A stretch of DNA of 46,565 nt from a bacterium BMS3Abin11 (lineage in GTDB: Bacteria > Pseudomonadota > Gammaproteobacteria > BMS3Bbin11), in assembly GCA_002897635.1 (NCBI GenBank), contig BDTD01000012.1:1-46565 (forward strand). The letters are read 5' to 3'. The position numbers and the translations under genes were made by a program. Under the pieces are notes generated by a model. That model saw only the letters and a program-made list of their open reading frames with translations, ran no database searches and was not told the origin of the DNA. Of this stretch, positions 17,282 to 26,527 are shown one piece after another (within the stretch, counting starts at the first letter, position 1; each line of letters opens with the position of its first letter).

Positions 17282-19324
17282 TTAGGCCGCCAGACCCCGG
17301 TGTCGTAATAGTGCATCAATCTCGGGTTCACGACCGCGGAAGGCCTTGAATAATACCAGAGGATCCTGACTGCCACCCTTTTCCAATATGTTCTCAAGAA
17401 AAGAGCGGCCGGTGTCTGGATCAAATATTCCTTTTTCTTCAAACAGGCTGAAGGCATCAGCTGAAAGTACTTCTGCCCAGCTGTAGCTATAGTAGCCAGA
17501 GGCATAACCGCCAGCAAATATATGCGAGAAGCTGTTCTGGAAGCGATTGAACTCAGGCGGGATAAATACTGCTATCTCAGCGCGAACCTGATCCAGTGTC
17601 TGCTGTACATCTACAGAAACTGTTCCCTGATGGATGGTTAGATCAAACAGGGCGAATTCAAGCTGGCGCAGCAGCAACATTCCGGCCTGGAAGTTTTTTG
17701 CATCCTTCAGGTGTTTGGTCATTTTTTCAGGTAGTGGTTCACCTGTTTTAAAATGACCGGAAATCATTTTCAGTACTTCATCCTGCCAGGCCCAGTTTTC
17801 CATCATCTGACTGGGTAGTTCAACGGCATCCCAGGGCACGCCATTGATGCCGGAGACTGCCGGGTAGGCAACACGTGTCAGCAAATGATGCAGGCCATGG
17901 CCGAATTCATGGAACAGGGTGATGACTTCATCATGGCTTAACAGCGATGGCCTGCCTGCCGTCGGTGGACTGAAGTTTGTCACCAGCCAGGCAAGAGGAT
18001 TTTGCACCTCACTGGATGTTTCCTTATATGTTTCTTTACGGCTGATACCGTCACCCATCCAGGCCCCACCGCGCTTACCTTTGCGGGCGAAAAGATCAAG
18101 AAAAAACCGTCCGCGTGGCTCCCCTGCGCTGTCGCTGATCTCGTAGTAGCGTACATCTGCGTGCCATGCTGCAACCTTATTGTTTTGTTTAATGGTGAGC
18201 CCATAAAGACGGCCAACTACCCCAAACAGGCCATGCAGAACTTTATCCAGTGGAAACCAGGGGCGCACGTCTTCCTGCGAGATGTCATATAGCTGCTGGC
18301 GTAGTTTTTCACTGCAATACGGCAGATCCCATGCCTGAAGTTCTGTTATGCCATCCTGTGAGGCAAAGGTGCATAGCTCAAAAAACTCTCTTTCAGCCGG
18401 CGGTTTGGCTGCAGCAGAAAGTTGTGAGAGAAAGTTGCTAACCGTATGACCATTTTCAGCCATACGTGTCTGCAGCGCATAGTCGACATAATCATCAAAG
18501 CCCAGTAAAGCCGCTTTTTCCCGTCGTAGCTTAAGTATATCGTCAATAATTGTAGAATTATCCCAGCGGCCGGCATCCGGCCCTGCATCACTGGCACGTG
18601 TAACATAGGCTTCGTACATCTGCCGGCGTAAGGCACGATCATCGGCAAACATAATAAATGGGATATAGGAAGGCGCCTGCAGGCTGAATACCCAACCGTC
18701 AAGTTCTTTCTGAGCGGCCTGTTCCTCAGCAAGACTAACCGCTGTTTCGGGAAGACCTGAGAGTTTTTCCTCATCAAGGATGTGCAGGAACCAGTGGTCT
18801 GTTGCATCAAGCAGGTTTTGTTCAAAGCGGTTAGCTAATGTTGAGAGTTCAGACTGGATTGCCTTGAAGCTTTCTTTTTTAGTCTCAGGCAATGCAACAC
18901 CGGAGAGCCGATAGTCGCGCAGCGCGTTATCTATCAGCTTCTGCTGTGCCAGATCAAATTGTGCAAAAGCAGGACTGTCCCGTACTGCCTGATACTGCCG
19001 GTAAAGCTGTTCATTCTGTACCAGGCTGGTGGCATAGTCGGAAATGATCGGCAGGCATAGCCGATAGTTTTCCCTGAATTCTTTATCATCCAGTACAGAA
19101 TTCAGGTGAGAGACTGTATTCCACATTTTTGACAGACGTTCATCAAGTTCTTCGAGCGGCTGGATAAAGATATTCCAGTCAGGGTCCTCTATTCCTGCCA
19201 GGTTATTTATGGCTTGCTGGTTATCAGTGATGATAGATTCAAGTGCAGGACGGATATGACTGGCTTTTATGGCAGCAAACAGGGGTATATCATGTGGCGC
19301 TAATAAAGGGTTCTCGTTGGGCAA
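17282..19324 (-). CDS. prlC: Oligopeptidase A, M3 family zinc metallopeptidase
   Basis: A 680-residue cytoplasmic metallopeptidase. The catalytic zinc motif HEFGH lies within EVITLFHEFGHGLHHLLTR (about residue 465), and MMENWAWQDEVL supplies the downstream Glu ligand region. The N-terminus NPLLAPHDIPLFAAIKASHIRPA is typical of PrlC/OpdA, as is the length. It degrades short peptides, including cleaved signal peptides. It is divergent from gorA, with 135 bp between the start codons. Confidence 0.95.
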   Translation of the reverse strand: MPNENPLLAPHDIPLFAAIKASHIRPALESIITDNQQAINNLAGIEDPDWNIFIQPLEELDERLSKMWNTVSHLNSVLDDKEFRENYRLCLPIISDYATSLVQNEQLYRQYQAVRDSPAFAQFDLAQQKLIDNALRDYRLSGVALPETKKESFKAIQSELSTLANRFEQNLLDATDHWFLHILDEEKLSGLPETAVSLAEEQAAQKELDGWVFSLQAPSYIPFIMFADDRALRRQMYEAYVTRASDAGPDAGRWDNSTIIDDILKLRREKAALLGFDDYVDYALQTRMAENGHTVSNFLSQLSAAAKPPAEREFFELCTFASQDGITELQAWDLPYCSEKLRQQLYDISQEDVRPWFPLDKVLHGLFGVVGRLYGLTIKQNNKVAAWHADVRYYEISDSAGEPRGRFFLDLFARKGKRGGAWMGDGISRKETYKETSSEVQNPLAWLVTNFSPPTAGRPSLLSHDEVITLFHEFGHGLHHLLTRVAYPAVSGINGVPWDAVELPSQMMENWAWQDEVLKMISGHFKTGEPLPEKMTKHLKDAKNFQAGMLLLRQLEFALFDLTIHQGTVSVDVQQTLDQVRAEIAVFIPPEFNRFQNSFSHIFAGGYASGYYSYSWAEVLSADAFSLFEEKGIFDPDTGRSFLENILEKGGSQDPLVLFKAFRGREPEIDALLRHRGLAA

Positions 19325-19459
19325 GGCAGGGTTCCTTCAGTCATTCGGAGCATCTGGAACGATACTTACCACACCAGAAGTCCTTTGTGGTTTTATTGCA
19401 TATGTAAACCATACATAATACTGCGTATTGAAAGCAGGAAAAACCGGGAATCACACATT

Positions 19460-20818
19460 ATGAATGAAGTTTTTGATTTGATAGTCATTGGTGCCGGCAG
19501 CGGTGGTATAGCAGCCGCCAGGCGGGCGGCATCCTTTGGTGCCAGAGTTGCCATTATTGAAAGCGGGCGACTCGGTGGCACCTGTGTCAATGTCGGCTGC
19601 GTACCCAAGAAGGTAATGTGGAACGCAGCCAACCTGGCGTACGGGCTGGAGATGGCAGCAGATTACGGCTTCGATATCACACGCCACGGCTATGACTGGC
19701 CGAAGATGAAGAAAAAACGTGATGCTTATATAGCCCGCCTGAACGGCATTTACAAGCGCAATCTCGATCTGGACGATATAAAAATTTTTCAGGGCCATGG
19801 ACGGTTTGTTGATACTCACAGGGTTGAAGTTGTTGGCGATTCAGAAAGTCAGAAAATCGAAGCAAAACATATTCTGATTGCGACCGGCGGCAGACCGACC
19901 GTACCGGACATCCCGGGAGCTGAGCATGGGATTACCAGTGATGGTTTTTTTGAGCTTGAAGACCTGCCTGAACGTGTCGTTGTTGTTGGCGCAGGATATA
20001 TCGCCGTCGAGCTTGCTGGTGTATTAAATATGCTTGGCAGCAGGGTAACTATGATGTTGCGTAAAGAGGTTTTTTTACGAAGTTTTGATGCCAGTCTACG
20101 CGAATGCCTGATGGAAGAGATGTTGAATAGCGGGGTTAATATCCTTGGTAGCACACATGTCAGTTGTGTGAAAAGGTCGAACGATGGACTGCTTCATATC
20201 ATTACCAGCAATAATCAGAAAATCGAGGATAATGATTGCCTTATCTGGGCCATAGGGCGGAGTTTCAATACGGAAAATATTGGCCTGGACAAGACTGGCT
20301 TGAAGGTGACTAAAGAAGGCTTTATAGAAACTGATGAACAGCAGAATACGGTTATTAAGGGCATTTACGCGGTGGGCGATGTTGCCGGCAGGGTCGCCCT
20401 GACACCGGTGGCGATTGCTGCCGGTCGCCACCTTGCTGAGCGCCTGTTTAATAATCAGGTTAAGGCAAAACTCGATTACGATAATATTCCCAGTGTGATC
20501 TTCAGTCACCCGCCTATAGGCACCATCGGCATGACAGAAGGCGAAGCACGCGAAAGCTATGGCGAGGTTAAAGTCTACCAGTCGCGCTACACGAATATGC
20601 TTCATGCCCTGTCGGATCATAAAAAAAGATCATCGATAAAAATGATTACAGTTGGGGCCAGGGAAAAAATTGTCGGCATCCATGTGATCGGTGAAGGTGC
20701 CGATGAAATGATGCAGGGATTTGCTGTGGCGATTAAAATGGGTGCCTGTAAGTCAGATCTGGACAGTACAGTTGCTATCCACCCGACGGCCGCAGAAGAA
20801 CTGGTTTTATTGCGCTAA
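19460..20818 (+). CDS. gorA: Glutathione-disulfide reductase
   Basis: A 452-residue flavoprotein disulfide reductase. FAD site GAGSGGIAAARRAA, redox disulfide GGTCVNVGCVPKKVMW (Cys42 and Cys47), NADPH domain VVVGAGYIAVELAGVL, FAD motif GIYAVGDVAG and C-terminal catalytic AIHPTAAEELV. It reduces GSSG with NADPH in the cytoplasm. The ATG at 19460 gives the conserved N-terminus. An in-frame upstream ATG at 19385 would add 25 residues unlike the family. The NADPH loop downstream of AGYIAVE contains MMLRKEVFLRSFD, consistent with the family. Confidence 0.93.
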   Translation: MNEVFDLIVIGAGSGGIAAARRAASFGARVAIIESGRLGGTCVNVGCVPKKVMWNAANLAYGLEMAADYGFDITRHGYDWPKMKKKRDAYIARLNGIYKRNLDLDDIKIFQGHGRFVDTHRVEVVGDSESQKIEAKHILIATGGRPTVPDIPGAEHGITSDGFFELEDLPERVVVVGAGYIAVELAGVLNMLGSRVTMMLRKEVFLRSFDASLRECLMEEMLNSGVNILGSTHVSCVKRSNDGLLHIITSNNQKIEDNDCLIWAIGRSFNTENIGLDKTGLKVTKEGFIETDEQQNTVIKGIYAVGDVAGRVALTPVAIAAGRHLAERLFNNQVKAKLDYDNIPSVIFSHPPIGTIGMTEGEARESYGEVKVYQSRYTNMLHALSDHKKRSSIKMITVGAREKIVGIHVIGEGADEMMQGFAVAIKMGACKSDLDSTVAIHPTAAEELVLLR

Positions 20819-21039
20819 GCAAAGACCCATAGATATGAATCAAACACATGCCGTATTCGTTTGTGCATATTCATGTCTACAGAAACTCCTGTTTGGTGGT
20901 GTTCCGTAAACTATACATTCACTGCCTTACAGCCCAGGTAAAGAAGAGGAGGGGTGTGGCCGGTCAATATCAAATGGATTGTTGGAAAAATAGTGTCTAT
21001 ACTCGAGCGCTTTAAAATAATATTACAGAGGTTTAGTTT

Positions 21040-21582
21040 GTGAGAAAGGTATTAATGATACTGGTGGCCGGGGTGCTGCTGGGAATGTTATCGGCATGTA
21101 ACAATAGTAGCGATGGAGAAAGCAGCAGTGGTGGAGGAGGTGGAGCGGCTCCTTATCCAGTCACTTTGGGTGCTTTTAAAGATTTTTCCTGTACCAGTAA
21201 CTGGACAAACCGGGACAGTGCGCTCGGGTTGAAGGCATATTCTGGAAGTGGTACCTGTAAAGCAAGCTTTCCAGGGGTCTCGGGTAAGTACAGAATGACG
21301 GTAACGGTTCAAACGGAATTTGATGGCCGGCCCTTTTATAATGTCTCTATAAATGGGGCAGTTGTGAACTCAGGGACGTATCCCGTGTCCAGCTCTTTAG
21401 GATGTGACTGCCCTAAAGACTGGAGGACAGTATGTCCTGATATAGATGTGGATTTTGATGGAGGTGTTCAGCAGGTCAATACTGGTGACGTCATACAATT
21501 TTATGGAAAAGAACAATTTGCCTGTAGTGGTAATGGTGCCTATGCCAAGTGGCACAGGATAGCTTTTACGCCTGTAAAGTAA
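21040..21582 (+). CDS. Predicted secreted lipoprotein with a Cys-rich domain
   Basis: A 180-residue protein starting at GTG with an AGAGG ribosome site upstream. The signal sequence ends at the lipobox LSAC, giving a lipidated Cys20. A Ser/Gly-rich linker follows (about residues 21-36), then a domain of about 140 residues with six cysteines (FSCTS, GTCKA, LGCDCPKDW, TVCPD, FACSG), enough for three disulfides. I do not recognise the family. Alternating strands suggest a beta-sandwich. The protein is probably anchored to a membrane on the periplasmic or outer side. It stands alone between gorA and a glycan-type cluster. Confidence 0.8.
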   Translation: MRKVLMILVAGVLLGMLSACNNSSDGESSSGGGGGAAPYPVTLGAFKDFSCTSNWTNRDSALGLKAYSGSGTCKASFPGVSGKYRMTVTVQTEFDGRPFYNVSINGAVVNSGTYPVSSSLGCDCPKDWRTVCPDIDVDFDGGVQQVNTGDVIQFYGKEQFACSGNGAYAKWHRIAFTPVK

Positions 21583-21590
21583 AAAAGCAG

Positions 21591-21611
21591 GTGCCCCCCA
21601 TCGGGGGGTGC
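21591..21611 (-). terminator. Strong GC hairpin after the lipoprotein gene
   Basis: Six C then ATC then six G form a very stable hairpin nine bases after the stop codon. There is no T-run on the plus strand side. On the minus strand the stem is followed by a short spacer and TTTTTT, so it is a better terminator in that direction. For the lipoprotein transcript it may act mainly as a 3' stabiliser. Confidence 0.45.
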
Positions 21612-21705
21612 GACAGAAGGATGTGCCGTCGGTATTTTTTGCTCACTACTGGTCGACAGGCCTGCGCTCAGCTGTCCGCGGCTTCCTGTCAGGATCAATA
21701 AAGCT

Positions 21706-22524
21706 ATGAATGAACCGACAATGAGAGAGACAAGACTGTTTGTCGATGCCCATGTGCATTTTTATGATTGTTTCGACCCATCTACCTTTTTTAGCTCTGC
21801 TTATGCCAACCTGTCATCCCCGACAGAGGCAGCGATAGATAATGAGGCCTCTGTTAAAGTACTGCTTCTGACGGAAACCCCCAGAGAGAATGGCTTTCTT
21901 CGATTGCTGGATGCCAGTGAAAATATAGTGCAGCCAATATGCACAGGTGGCGAAAGCTGGTATAGCCATACAACAGGAGAAGTGGACTCTGTTAGCCTGA
22001 AGACTCATTCAGGGAAGGTGTTATATGTTATTGCGGGCAGGCAAATAGTCAGCCATGAGGGCCTTGAGGTACATGCGTTGGCGACGGATGCGTTTTTTGA
22101 TGAAGACAGGCCCCTGCTGGAACTGATCGAGGCAATAAATCGTAGTGGAGGAGTGGCTGCTGTACCATGGGGGACAGGCAAATGGCTGGGACGGCGTGGC
22201 AAGGTTCTGACTTCCATGAGCCCCCGGTTTGTGCAGGCAGGTGTATTGCTCAGTGATTCTGGCATCCGCCCGTGGGCCTGGCCCAGATCAGGGTTATTCA
22301 ACTCGGGGCCACGCGTCATTGCGGGGACAGATCCTCTTCCCATATCTACCGAAGCATACCGTACTGGTAGTTTCGGCTTTTCTACCGTTGCACCCTGGGA
22401 TCCGGAAAGGCCGACCCATTCGATGCGTGCCATACTCAGAAACCAGCTGCTTGAAATGACCCGCTTTGGCCGGCCGCAGGGAGTCTGGCAGTTCCTTTCT
22501 CGGCAGCTTGCAATCAGAACATAG
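21706..22524 (+). CDS. PHP/amidohydrolase-like putative metal-dependent hydrolase
   Basis: A 272-residue protein. FVDAHVHFYDCF near the N-terminus is an HxH metal-binding motif as in PHP and amidohydrolase folds. A middle segment reads VIAGRQIVSHEGLEVHALAT, like the second PHP motif. Later VIAGTDPLPI resembles the (G)(S/T)D metal-binding loop. It may be a TIM-barrel hydrolase, but the substrate is unknown. An AGGA ribosome site lies 10 bases before the ATG at 21706, and a second ATG lies five codons in. It is first in a row of four plus-strand genes with a methyltransferase, a glycosyltransferase and a GlpD-like flavoprotein. Confidence 0.6.
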   Translation: MNEPTMRETRLFVDAHVHFYDCFDPSTFFSSAYANLSSPTEAAIDNEASVKVLLLTETPRENGFLRLLDASENIVQPICTGGESWYSHTTGEVDSVSLKTHSGKVLYVIAGRQIVSHEGLEVHALATDAFFDEDRPLLELIEAINRSGGVAAVPWGTGKWLGRRGKVLTSMSPRFVQAGVLLSDSGIRPWAWPRSGLFNSGPRVIAGTDPLPISTEAYRTGSFGFSTVAPWDPERPTHSMRAILRNQLLEMTRFGRPQGVWQFLSRQLAIRT

Positions 22525-22591
22525 GCCGCTCCTGTCGTAGTACAATAATATATGGTGTAAAGATCTGTAGACTTTAAGGACATGATCAAGA

Positions 22592-23311
22592 ATGCGTGAA
22601 ACCCCTGATATAGAAACGGCATCTGATGATTACGCCAGCCGCTTTTCCGGGGCGGCTGGTGTGTATTTTCTGGATACTCAAAATTCAGCTGTAGAGCGTG
22701 CTCTTGGCAGTGATTGTAAGGGTATGGCCATTGATCTTGGCGGCGGACATGGGCAGTTGATCCCTGTACTCGAACAGACAGGCTGCGACATCATCGAGTA
22801 CGGTAGTGATGCCAGCTGCCACAAAATGCTTAGCCAGCGTCATCCTGAAGCTGAACTGCAAAAGGTGACAGGCGATATGCTTGAATTACCGTTTGCTGAC
22901 CAGTCTGTCGATCTGGTAATTTTCGTTAGACTCATCTCGCACATCGACAATTGGCCTGCACTAATTGCAGAATCCTGCCGCGTATCAAGACAGACCGTGG
23001 TATTCGATTATCCGAGTTTGTTTAGTGCAAATGCACTAACGCCACTAATGTTCGGTTTGAAAAAAGGTATTGAAAAGAACACCCGAACCTACTTGAGTTT
23101 TTCAAAACGTCAATTGAAATCTGAACTGGCAAAGCATGGATACAAAATTACTGCGCATATTTCTCAGTTTATACTGCCTATGTTTTTACACCGTGGATTG
23201 AATGGTGCAAAGTTTCTTCAGGTGTTAGAAAAGTTATTTCTGATCACAGGCATTACCTCTCTGTTTGGCTCGCCCGTCATTCTCCGCGCAGACAGAGTTA
23301 TTCAGAAGTAG
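22592..23311 (+). CDS. Class I SAM-dependent methyltransferase
   Basis: A 239-residue protein. Motif I is MAIDLGGGHGQLIPVL (about residues 48-63), followed by an acidic-loop region and GDMLELPFADQSVDLVIFVRLISHI (motifs III and IV, UbiE/COQ5-like). The C-terminal half is more hydrophobic (LFLITGITSLFG). It methylates an unknown substrate. The next gene is a glycosyltransferase starting 13 bp later, so a sugar or lipid substrate is plausible, which is inference. Confidence 0.8.
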   Translation: MRETPDIETASDDYASRFSGAAGVYFLDTQNSAVERALGSDCKGMAIDLGGGHGQLIPVLEQTGCDIIEYGSDASCHKMLSQRHPEAELQKVTGDMLELPFADQSVDLVIFVRLISHIDNWPALIAESCRVSRQTVVFDYPSLFSANALTPLMFGLKKGIEKNTRTYLSFSKRQLKSELAKHGYKITAHISQFILPMFLHRGLNGAKFLQVLEKLFLITGITSLFGSPVILRADRVIQK

Positions 23312-23324
23312 TGAAACCACAGCG

Positions 23325-24488
23325 ATGAAGATCTTACTGCTCGTACCACAGCCATTTTATCAGGAGCGTGGTACGCCCATTGCCACTCGTATGTTGGTCA
23401 GAGCACTGTGTGGAGCAGGCCATTCAGTTGACATGCTGACATATAATCCTGGTAATGATATAGCAATTGAAGGGCTGCGAATTTTTCGCACTGGATCCCT
23501 GCCTTTCGTCAAAAGTATTCCGATTGGGTTCTCTTTCGGCAAGCTGCTATACGATGTACTGTTGTTCTTTAAGACAGTCAGCATGCTCTGGAAAGGGTCG
23601 TATGATGTGTTACACGCCGGTGAGGAAAGTATATTTTTCACATTATTTATTCCCAGGGGTAAACGGGTAATCGTCTATGATATGGATTCGTCCATGCCTG
23701 ACCAGCTTCTTGAAAAGTGGTCTTTCCTGCGTGTTGTAGCCCCAGTGATGTACGGTTTTGAGCGCCTGGCGATAAGACGCTCAGATGTCGTGCTGCCCGT
23801 CTGTGATGCACTCGCAGTCCGCGTACAGGAATATGCTCCCAAACTACCGTTGTGTGTTCTGGAAGATGTCGCGATGGATCTTCAGCCAAGCGGTAAGCCG
23901 ATTGACGATATTAACAAGCTGGTGCCCGACAATGCTGTTGTGGCGATGTATGTCGGCAACCTTGAGCATTATCAGGGTATTGACCTGCTTATCCATTCGT
24001 TGGTCGAACTTGACGATTGTGATGCACTACGTGTCGTGTTTATCGGTGGTAGTGATGATGACATTGAACGATATAAAGGCATGGCGGAAACGACAGGGGT
24101 GTCGGCACTGTGTATTTTTCTTGGTTCAAGACCAGTTGCCGACCTGATGTTATACCTTGAGCAGGCGGACATCCTCATTTCGCCTCGTATCAAGGGTGTC
24201 AATACCCCAATGAAAATCTACTCTTATATGGGAGCAGGCAAGGCTATTATTGCAACAGATATCCCCTCACATACGCAGGTCCTGGATGAAAACTCCGCAG
24301 TGCTGGTAGCAGGTGAACCAGCATCCTTTGCCACTGGACTGGCTACATTGTGTATGGATGCCAGGCTGCGCGAAACATTGGGACATGCGGCTCGGGATCT
24401 TGCCGAAAGCCGGCACACCTACAGTGTCTTCGAGAATAAATTGCTGAGTGTCTACCGGCAACTGGAAGCCGACAAACATGAAACGTGA
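23325..24488 (+). CDS. Glycosyltransferase family 4
   Basis: A 387-residue GT-B enzyme. It starts MKILLLVPQPFYQERGTPIATRMLVRAL, an N-terminus common in bacterial GT4 proteins. The C-terminal half has AMYVGNLEHYQGIDLLI, VVFIGG, CIFLGSRPVADLM and ISPRIKGVNTPMKIYSYMGAGKAIIATDI, the donor-site loop. The start at 23325, 13 bp after the methyltransferase stop, gives the conserved N-terminus. The frame is open further upstream but that part is not conserved-looking. It overlaps the flavoprotein gene by 11 bp. Substrates unknown. Confidence 0.88.
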   Translation: MKILLLVPQPFYQERGTPIATRMLVRALCGAGHSVDMLTYNPGNDIAIEGLRIFRTGSLPFVKSIPIGFSFGKLLYDVLLFFKTVSMLWKGSYDVLHAGEESIFFTLFIPRGKRVIVYDMDSSMPDQLLEKWSFLRVVAPVMYGFERLAIRRSDVVLPVCDALAVRVQEYAPKLPLCVLEDVAMDLQPSGKPIDDINKLVPDNAVVAMYVGNLEHYQGIDLLIHSLVELDDCDALRVVFIGGSDDDIERYKGMAETTGVSALCIFLGSRPVADLMLYLEQADILISPRIKGVNTPMKIYSYMGAGKAIIATDIPSHTQVLDENSAVLVAGEPASFATGLATLCMDARLRETLGHAARDLAESRHTYSVFENKLLSVYRQLEADKHET

Positions 24489-26145
24489 AATTCAGCTACT
24501 TGCTGAAAATACATTTGATGTGCTGATTGTCGGCAGTGGCATATATGGTGCATTTCTCGCGCGTGAGGCCGCCATGCGCGGGTTGAGTGTAGCCTTGATT
24601 GAGCAGGGTGATTTTGGATGTGCAACATCTGCTAACAGTCAGAAGATTGTTCACGGCGGGCTCCGCTATTTGCAACACCTGAATCTGGTACGAATGCGAG
24701 AATCGATCCGTGCCCGCCGACAATTGCTTACCATTGCCCCCTATTTAGTGCGACCACAACGATTTCTGGTGCCGACCTATGGTTATGGTATGCAAGGTAA
24801 ATGGATCATGCGTGTTGCACTACTGCTGAATGACATAGTCAGCCTGGATCGTAACAGGGGTGTCGATACTGGTCAGCGGATACCCGCGGGGAGGATTATT
24901 TCGCGGCGACAATGCATGGCCATATTACCCTGCATCGATCAGGACAGGCTGACTGGCGCAGCCCAGTGGCATGATGGATTTATCGAGGATACAGAGCGGC
25001 TGATGATAGCCATTATTCATACTGCCGTGCAGCAGGGAGCCGTCGCGGCCAATTATGTTACAGCCGAAGATTATACTATGGACGGCAATCGAGTCACTGG
25101 TGTTCATGTACGCGACAGGCTGGAGGGTGAAACCTTTAATGTACGGGCTCGCATGGTTATTAATGCAGCTGGCCCCGGGGCGGCTACGCTGGATGCGGGT
25201 CTAAGCCAGCAGCCCAGTGATACGCCTCAAGCATGGGTAAAAGCATTTAATGTGTTTCTCAAACGTCCATTATTCGATGATATGGCGGTGGGACTGAGTA
25301 GTGCGACCCGGCACATTGACAGGGATGCCGTCATCAACCGGGGTAAACGGTTCTATTTTTTCGTGCCATGGAAGGGAGGAACCCTGGTAGGCACAGAGTA
25401 TGTTGCTGCTAGTCCAGACGATGATTCAACAAACCTTAGTCGTACAGAGCTGGAAGCCGTCATCGATGAGATCAATAAGCTGTGTCCATGTGCTGGCATA
25501 GCCAGGAAGGATATCGGTTTCTGCCACGTCGGTCTGTTGCCTGCAAACAGTGCAGACCCAGCTACCGATGCCGCCTCCCGCCTGCTCAAACACACCAGAG
25601 TTGTTGATCATGAAGCAACATCCAGCACACAGGGCCTGTTTACGGTAACCGGCATCAAGTATACGGTCGCTCCGCAGGTGGTTATCGATGTGATCGACAG
25701 GGTATTGGCCAGGCTGGATGTCCACGTAGCGAGACCGGATGTTGAGCCTGTTTTGTATGGTGCAGAGAAAGAAGGGGTTGAGACTGAGCATACCTACGAC
25801 TCGAGGCTGTACAATCGATATGGCTGCCACTATGGTGACGTGCTGGAAATTGCCAATAGTGTGCGTGGATTACGAGACCTCGTCGGAGTTGATCGTGATA
25901 CGATCGTTGCGGAAGTCATCTATGCGGTCCGCGAAGAGATGGCGGTCACGTTGCCTGATGTAGTCTACAGACGAACGGGCCTGGGAAGCACCGGTATTCC
26001 CGTCCGTGAAACCCTCAAACAGTGCGCGAACATCATGGCCGCTGAACTTGGCTGGAGCAAGGCACGCGTGAGCAAGGAGATCAGTAGTGTGGAAAGTGCT
26101 AGGAGCCTGTCCGAGAATAGACTGATCGACTGCGAACAACCCTGA
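24478..26145 (+). CDS. glpD: FAD-dependent glycerol-3-phosphate dehydrogenase-like oxidoreductase
   Basis: A 555-residue flavoprotein. N-terminal FDVLIVGSGIYGAFLAREAAMRG is the FAD dinucleotide fold, QKIVHGGLRYLQHLNL is the GlpD/GlpA signature and NAAGPGA and VTGIKYTVA follow. GlpD oxidises sn-glycerol 3-phosphate to dihydroxyacetone phosphate at the inner membrane, passing electrons to quinone. Within a glycan-type gene row it may act on a different polyol phosphate, so the symbol is tentative. Start at 24478 overlaps the glycosyltransferase. The last about 15 residues (from SLSENRLIDCEQP back to the SAR junction) come from an inserted inverted-repeat element, so the native C-terminus has been replaced. 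Confidence 0.75.
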   Translation: MKREIQLLAENTFDVLIVGSGIYGAFLAREAAMRGLSVALIEQGDFGCATSANSQKIVHGGLRYLQHLNLVRMRESIRARRQLLTIAPYLVRPQRFLVPTYGYGMQGKWIMRVALLLNDIVSLDRNRGVDTGQRIPAGRIISRRQCMAILPCIDQDRLTGAAQWHDGFIEDTERLMIAIIHTAVQQGAVAANYVTAEDYTMDGNRVTGVHVRDRLEGETFNVRARMVINAAGPGAATLDAGLSQQPSDTPQAWVKAFNVFLKRPLFDDMAVGLSSATRHIDRDAVINRGKRFYFFVPWKGGTLVGTEYVAASPDDDSTNLSRTELEAVIDEINKLCPCAGIARKDIGFCHVGLLPANSADPATDAASRLLKHTRVVDHEATSSTQGLFTVTGIKYTVAPQVVIDVIDRVLARLDVHVARPDVEPVLYGAEKEGVETEHTYDSRLYNRYGCHYGDVLEIANSVRGLRDLVGVDRDTIVAEVIYAVREEMAVTLPDVVYRRTGLGSTGIPVRETLKQCANIMAAELGWSKARVSKEISSVESARSLSENRLIDCEQP

Positions 26146-26265
26146 TTGGCCATATTTCCCGATCTTTTTCTCCCAATAGAATAACTATTCGGCTCAAAAG
26201 ATCGAAAAATCTGCCTCAATCAGTTTCGCTCTCGTTACGATCGCTATTCTCGGACAGGCTCCTAG
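26099..26265. mobile_element. MITE-like 167-bp element with 22-bp perfect inverted ends
   Basis: The ends (26099-26120 and 26244-26265) are exact inverted copies: CTAGGAGCCTGTCCGAGAAT... inward. CTAG at each edge is palindromic and could be a 4-bp target duplication, as made by some IS5-family transposases (inference). Similarity continues inward (GATCG ... CTGATTG) with mismatches. The left end lies inside the glpD-like reading frame and supplies its stop codon. Confidence 0.82.
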
Positions 26266-26313
26266 TGTGTACTGTCGTGGACAGGCCGGAGTGTGAATCA
26301 TTTTTCACAGTAA

Positions 26314-26366
26314 CCATCAATTTTACTGCTGAAGGGCAGCTGCAGTTAAAAGTTTAAAATTGATGG
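26314..26366. repeat. Hairpin-forming inverted repeat
   Basis: CCATCAATTTT and AAAATTGATGG are perfect 11-bp arms, with further partial complementarity inside (ACTGC against GCAGT). It could act as a transcription terminator-like or mRNA-stabilising structure. No T-run follows. Confidence 0.6.
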
Positions 26367-26375
26367 CTAAGTGTA

Positions 26376-26527
26376 TTTAATCCCTATGGGCATAATTCCC
26401 CGTGGCTTGCCACGAAAACTGTAGGTGCGAATTCATTCGCACAATGTGCATAAACATTGGCATCGCTGTGCGAATGAATTCGCACCTACATTTAATACCC
26501 CGTCAGCTTGCTGCGGGGTAGTTTATT
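26376..26527 (+). repeat. 152-bp palindromic repeat, copy A
   Basis: The copy is base-for-base identical to copies at 31724-31875 and 42642-42793. It contains a CGTGGCTTGCCACG hairpin, two facing copies of a GTGCGAATTCATTCGCAC-type hairpin that together form a 22-bp inverted repeat, and a distal ACCCCG...CGGGGT hairpin. No target duplication flanks it. No coding sequence. Confidence 0.95.

Noticed and set aside
17107-17517. A 136-codon minus-strand open frame
   Set aside because: It overlaps the 3' end of prlC in another frame and reads into the intergenic palindromic repeat, encoding the CEERSDEAI-type string typical of that repeat.
26376-26527. Riboswitch or attenuator
   Set aside because: The same 152 bases occur between convergent genes and far from start codons, so a repeat element explains the hairpins better than a regulatory RNA.
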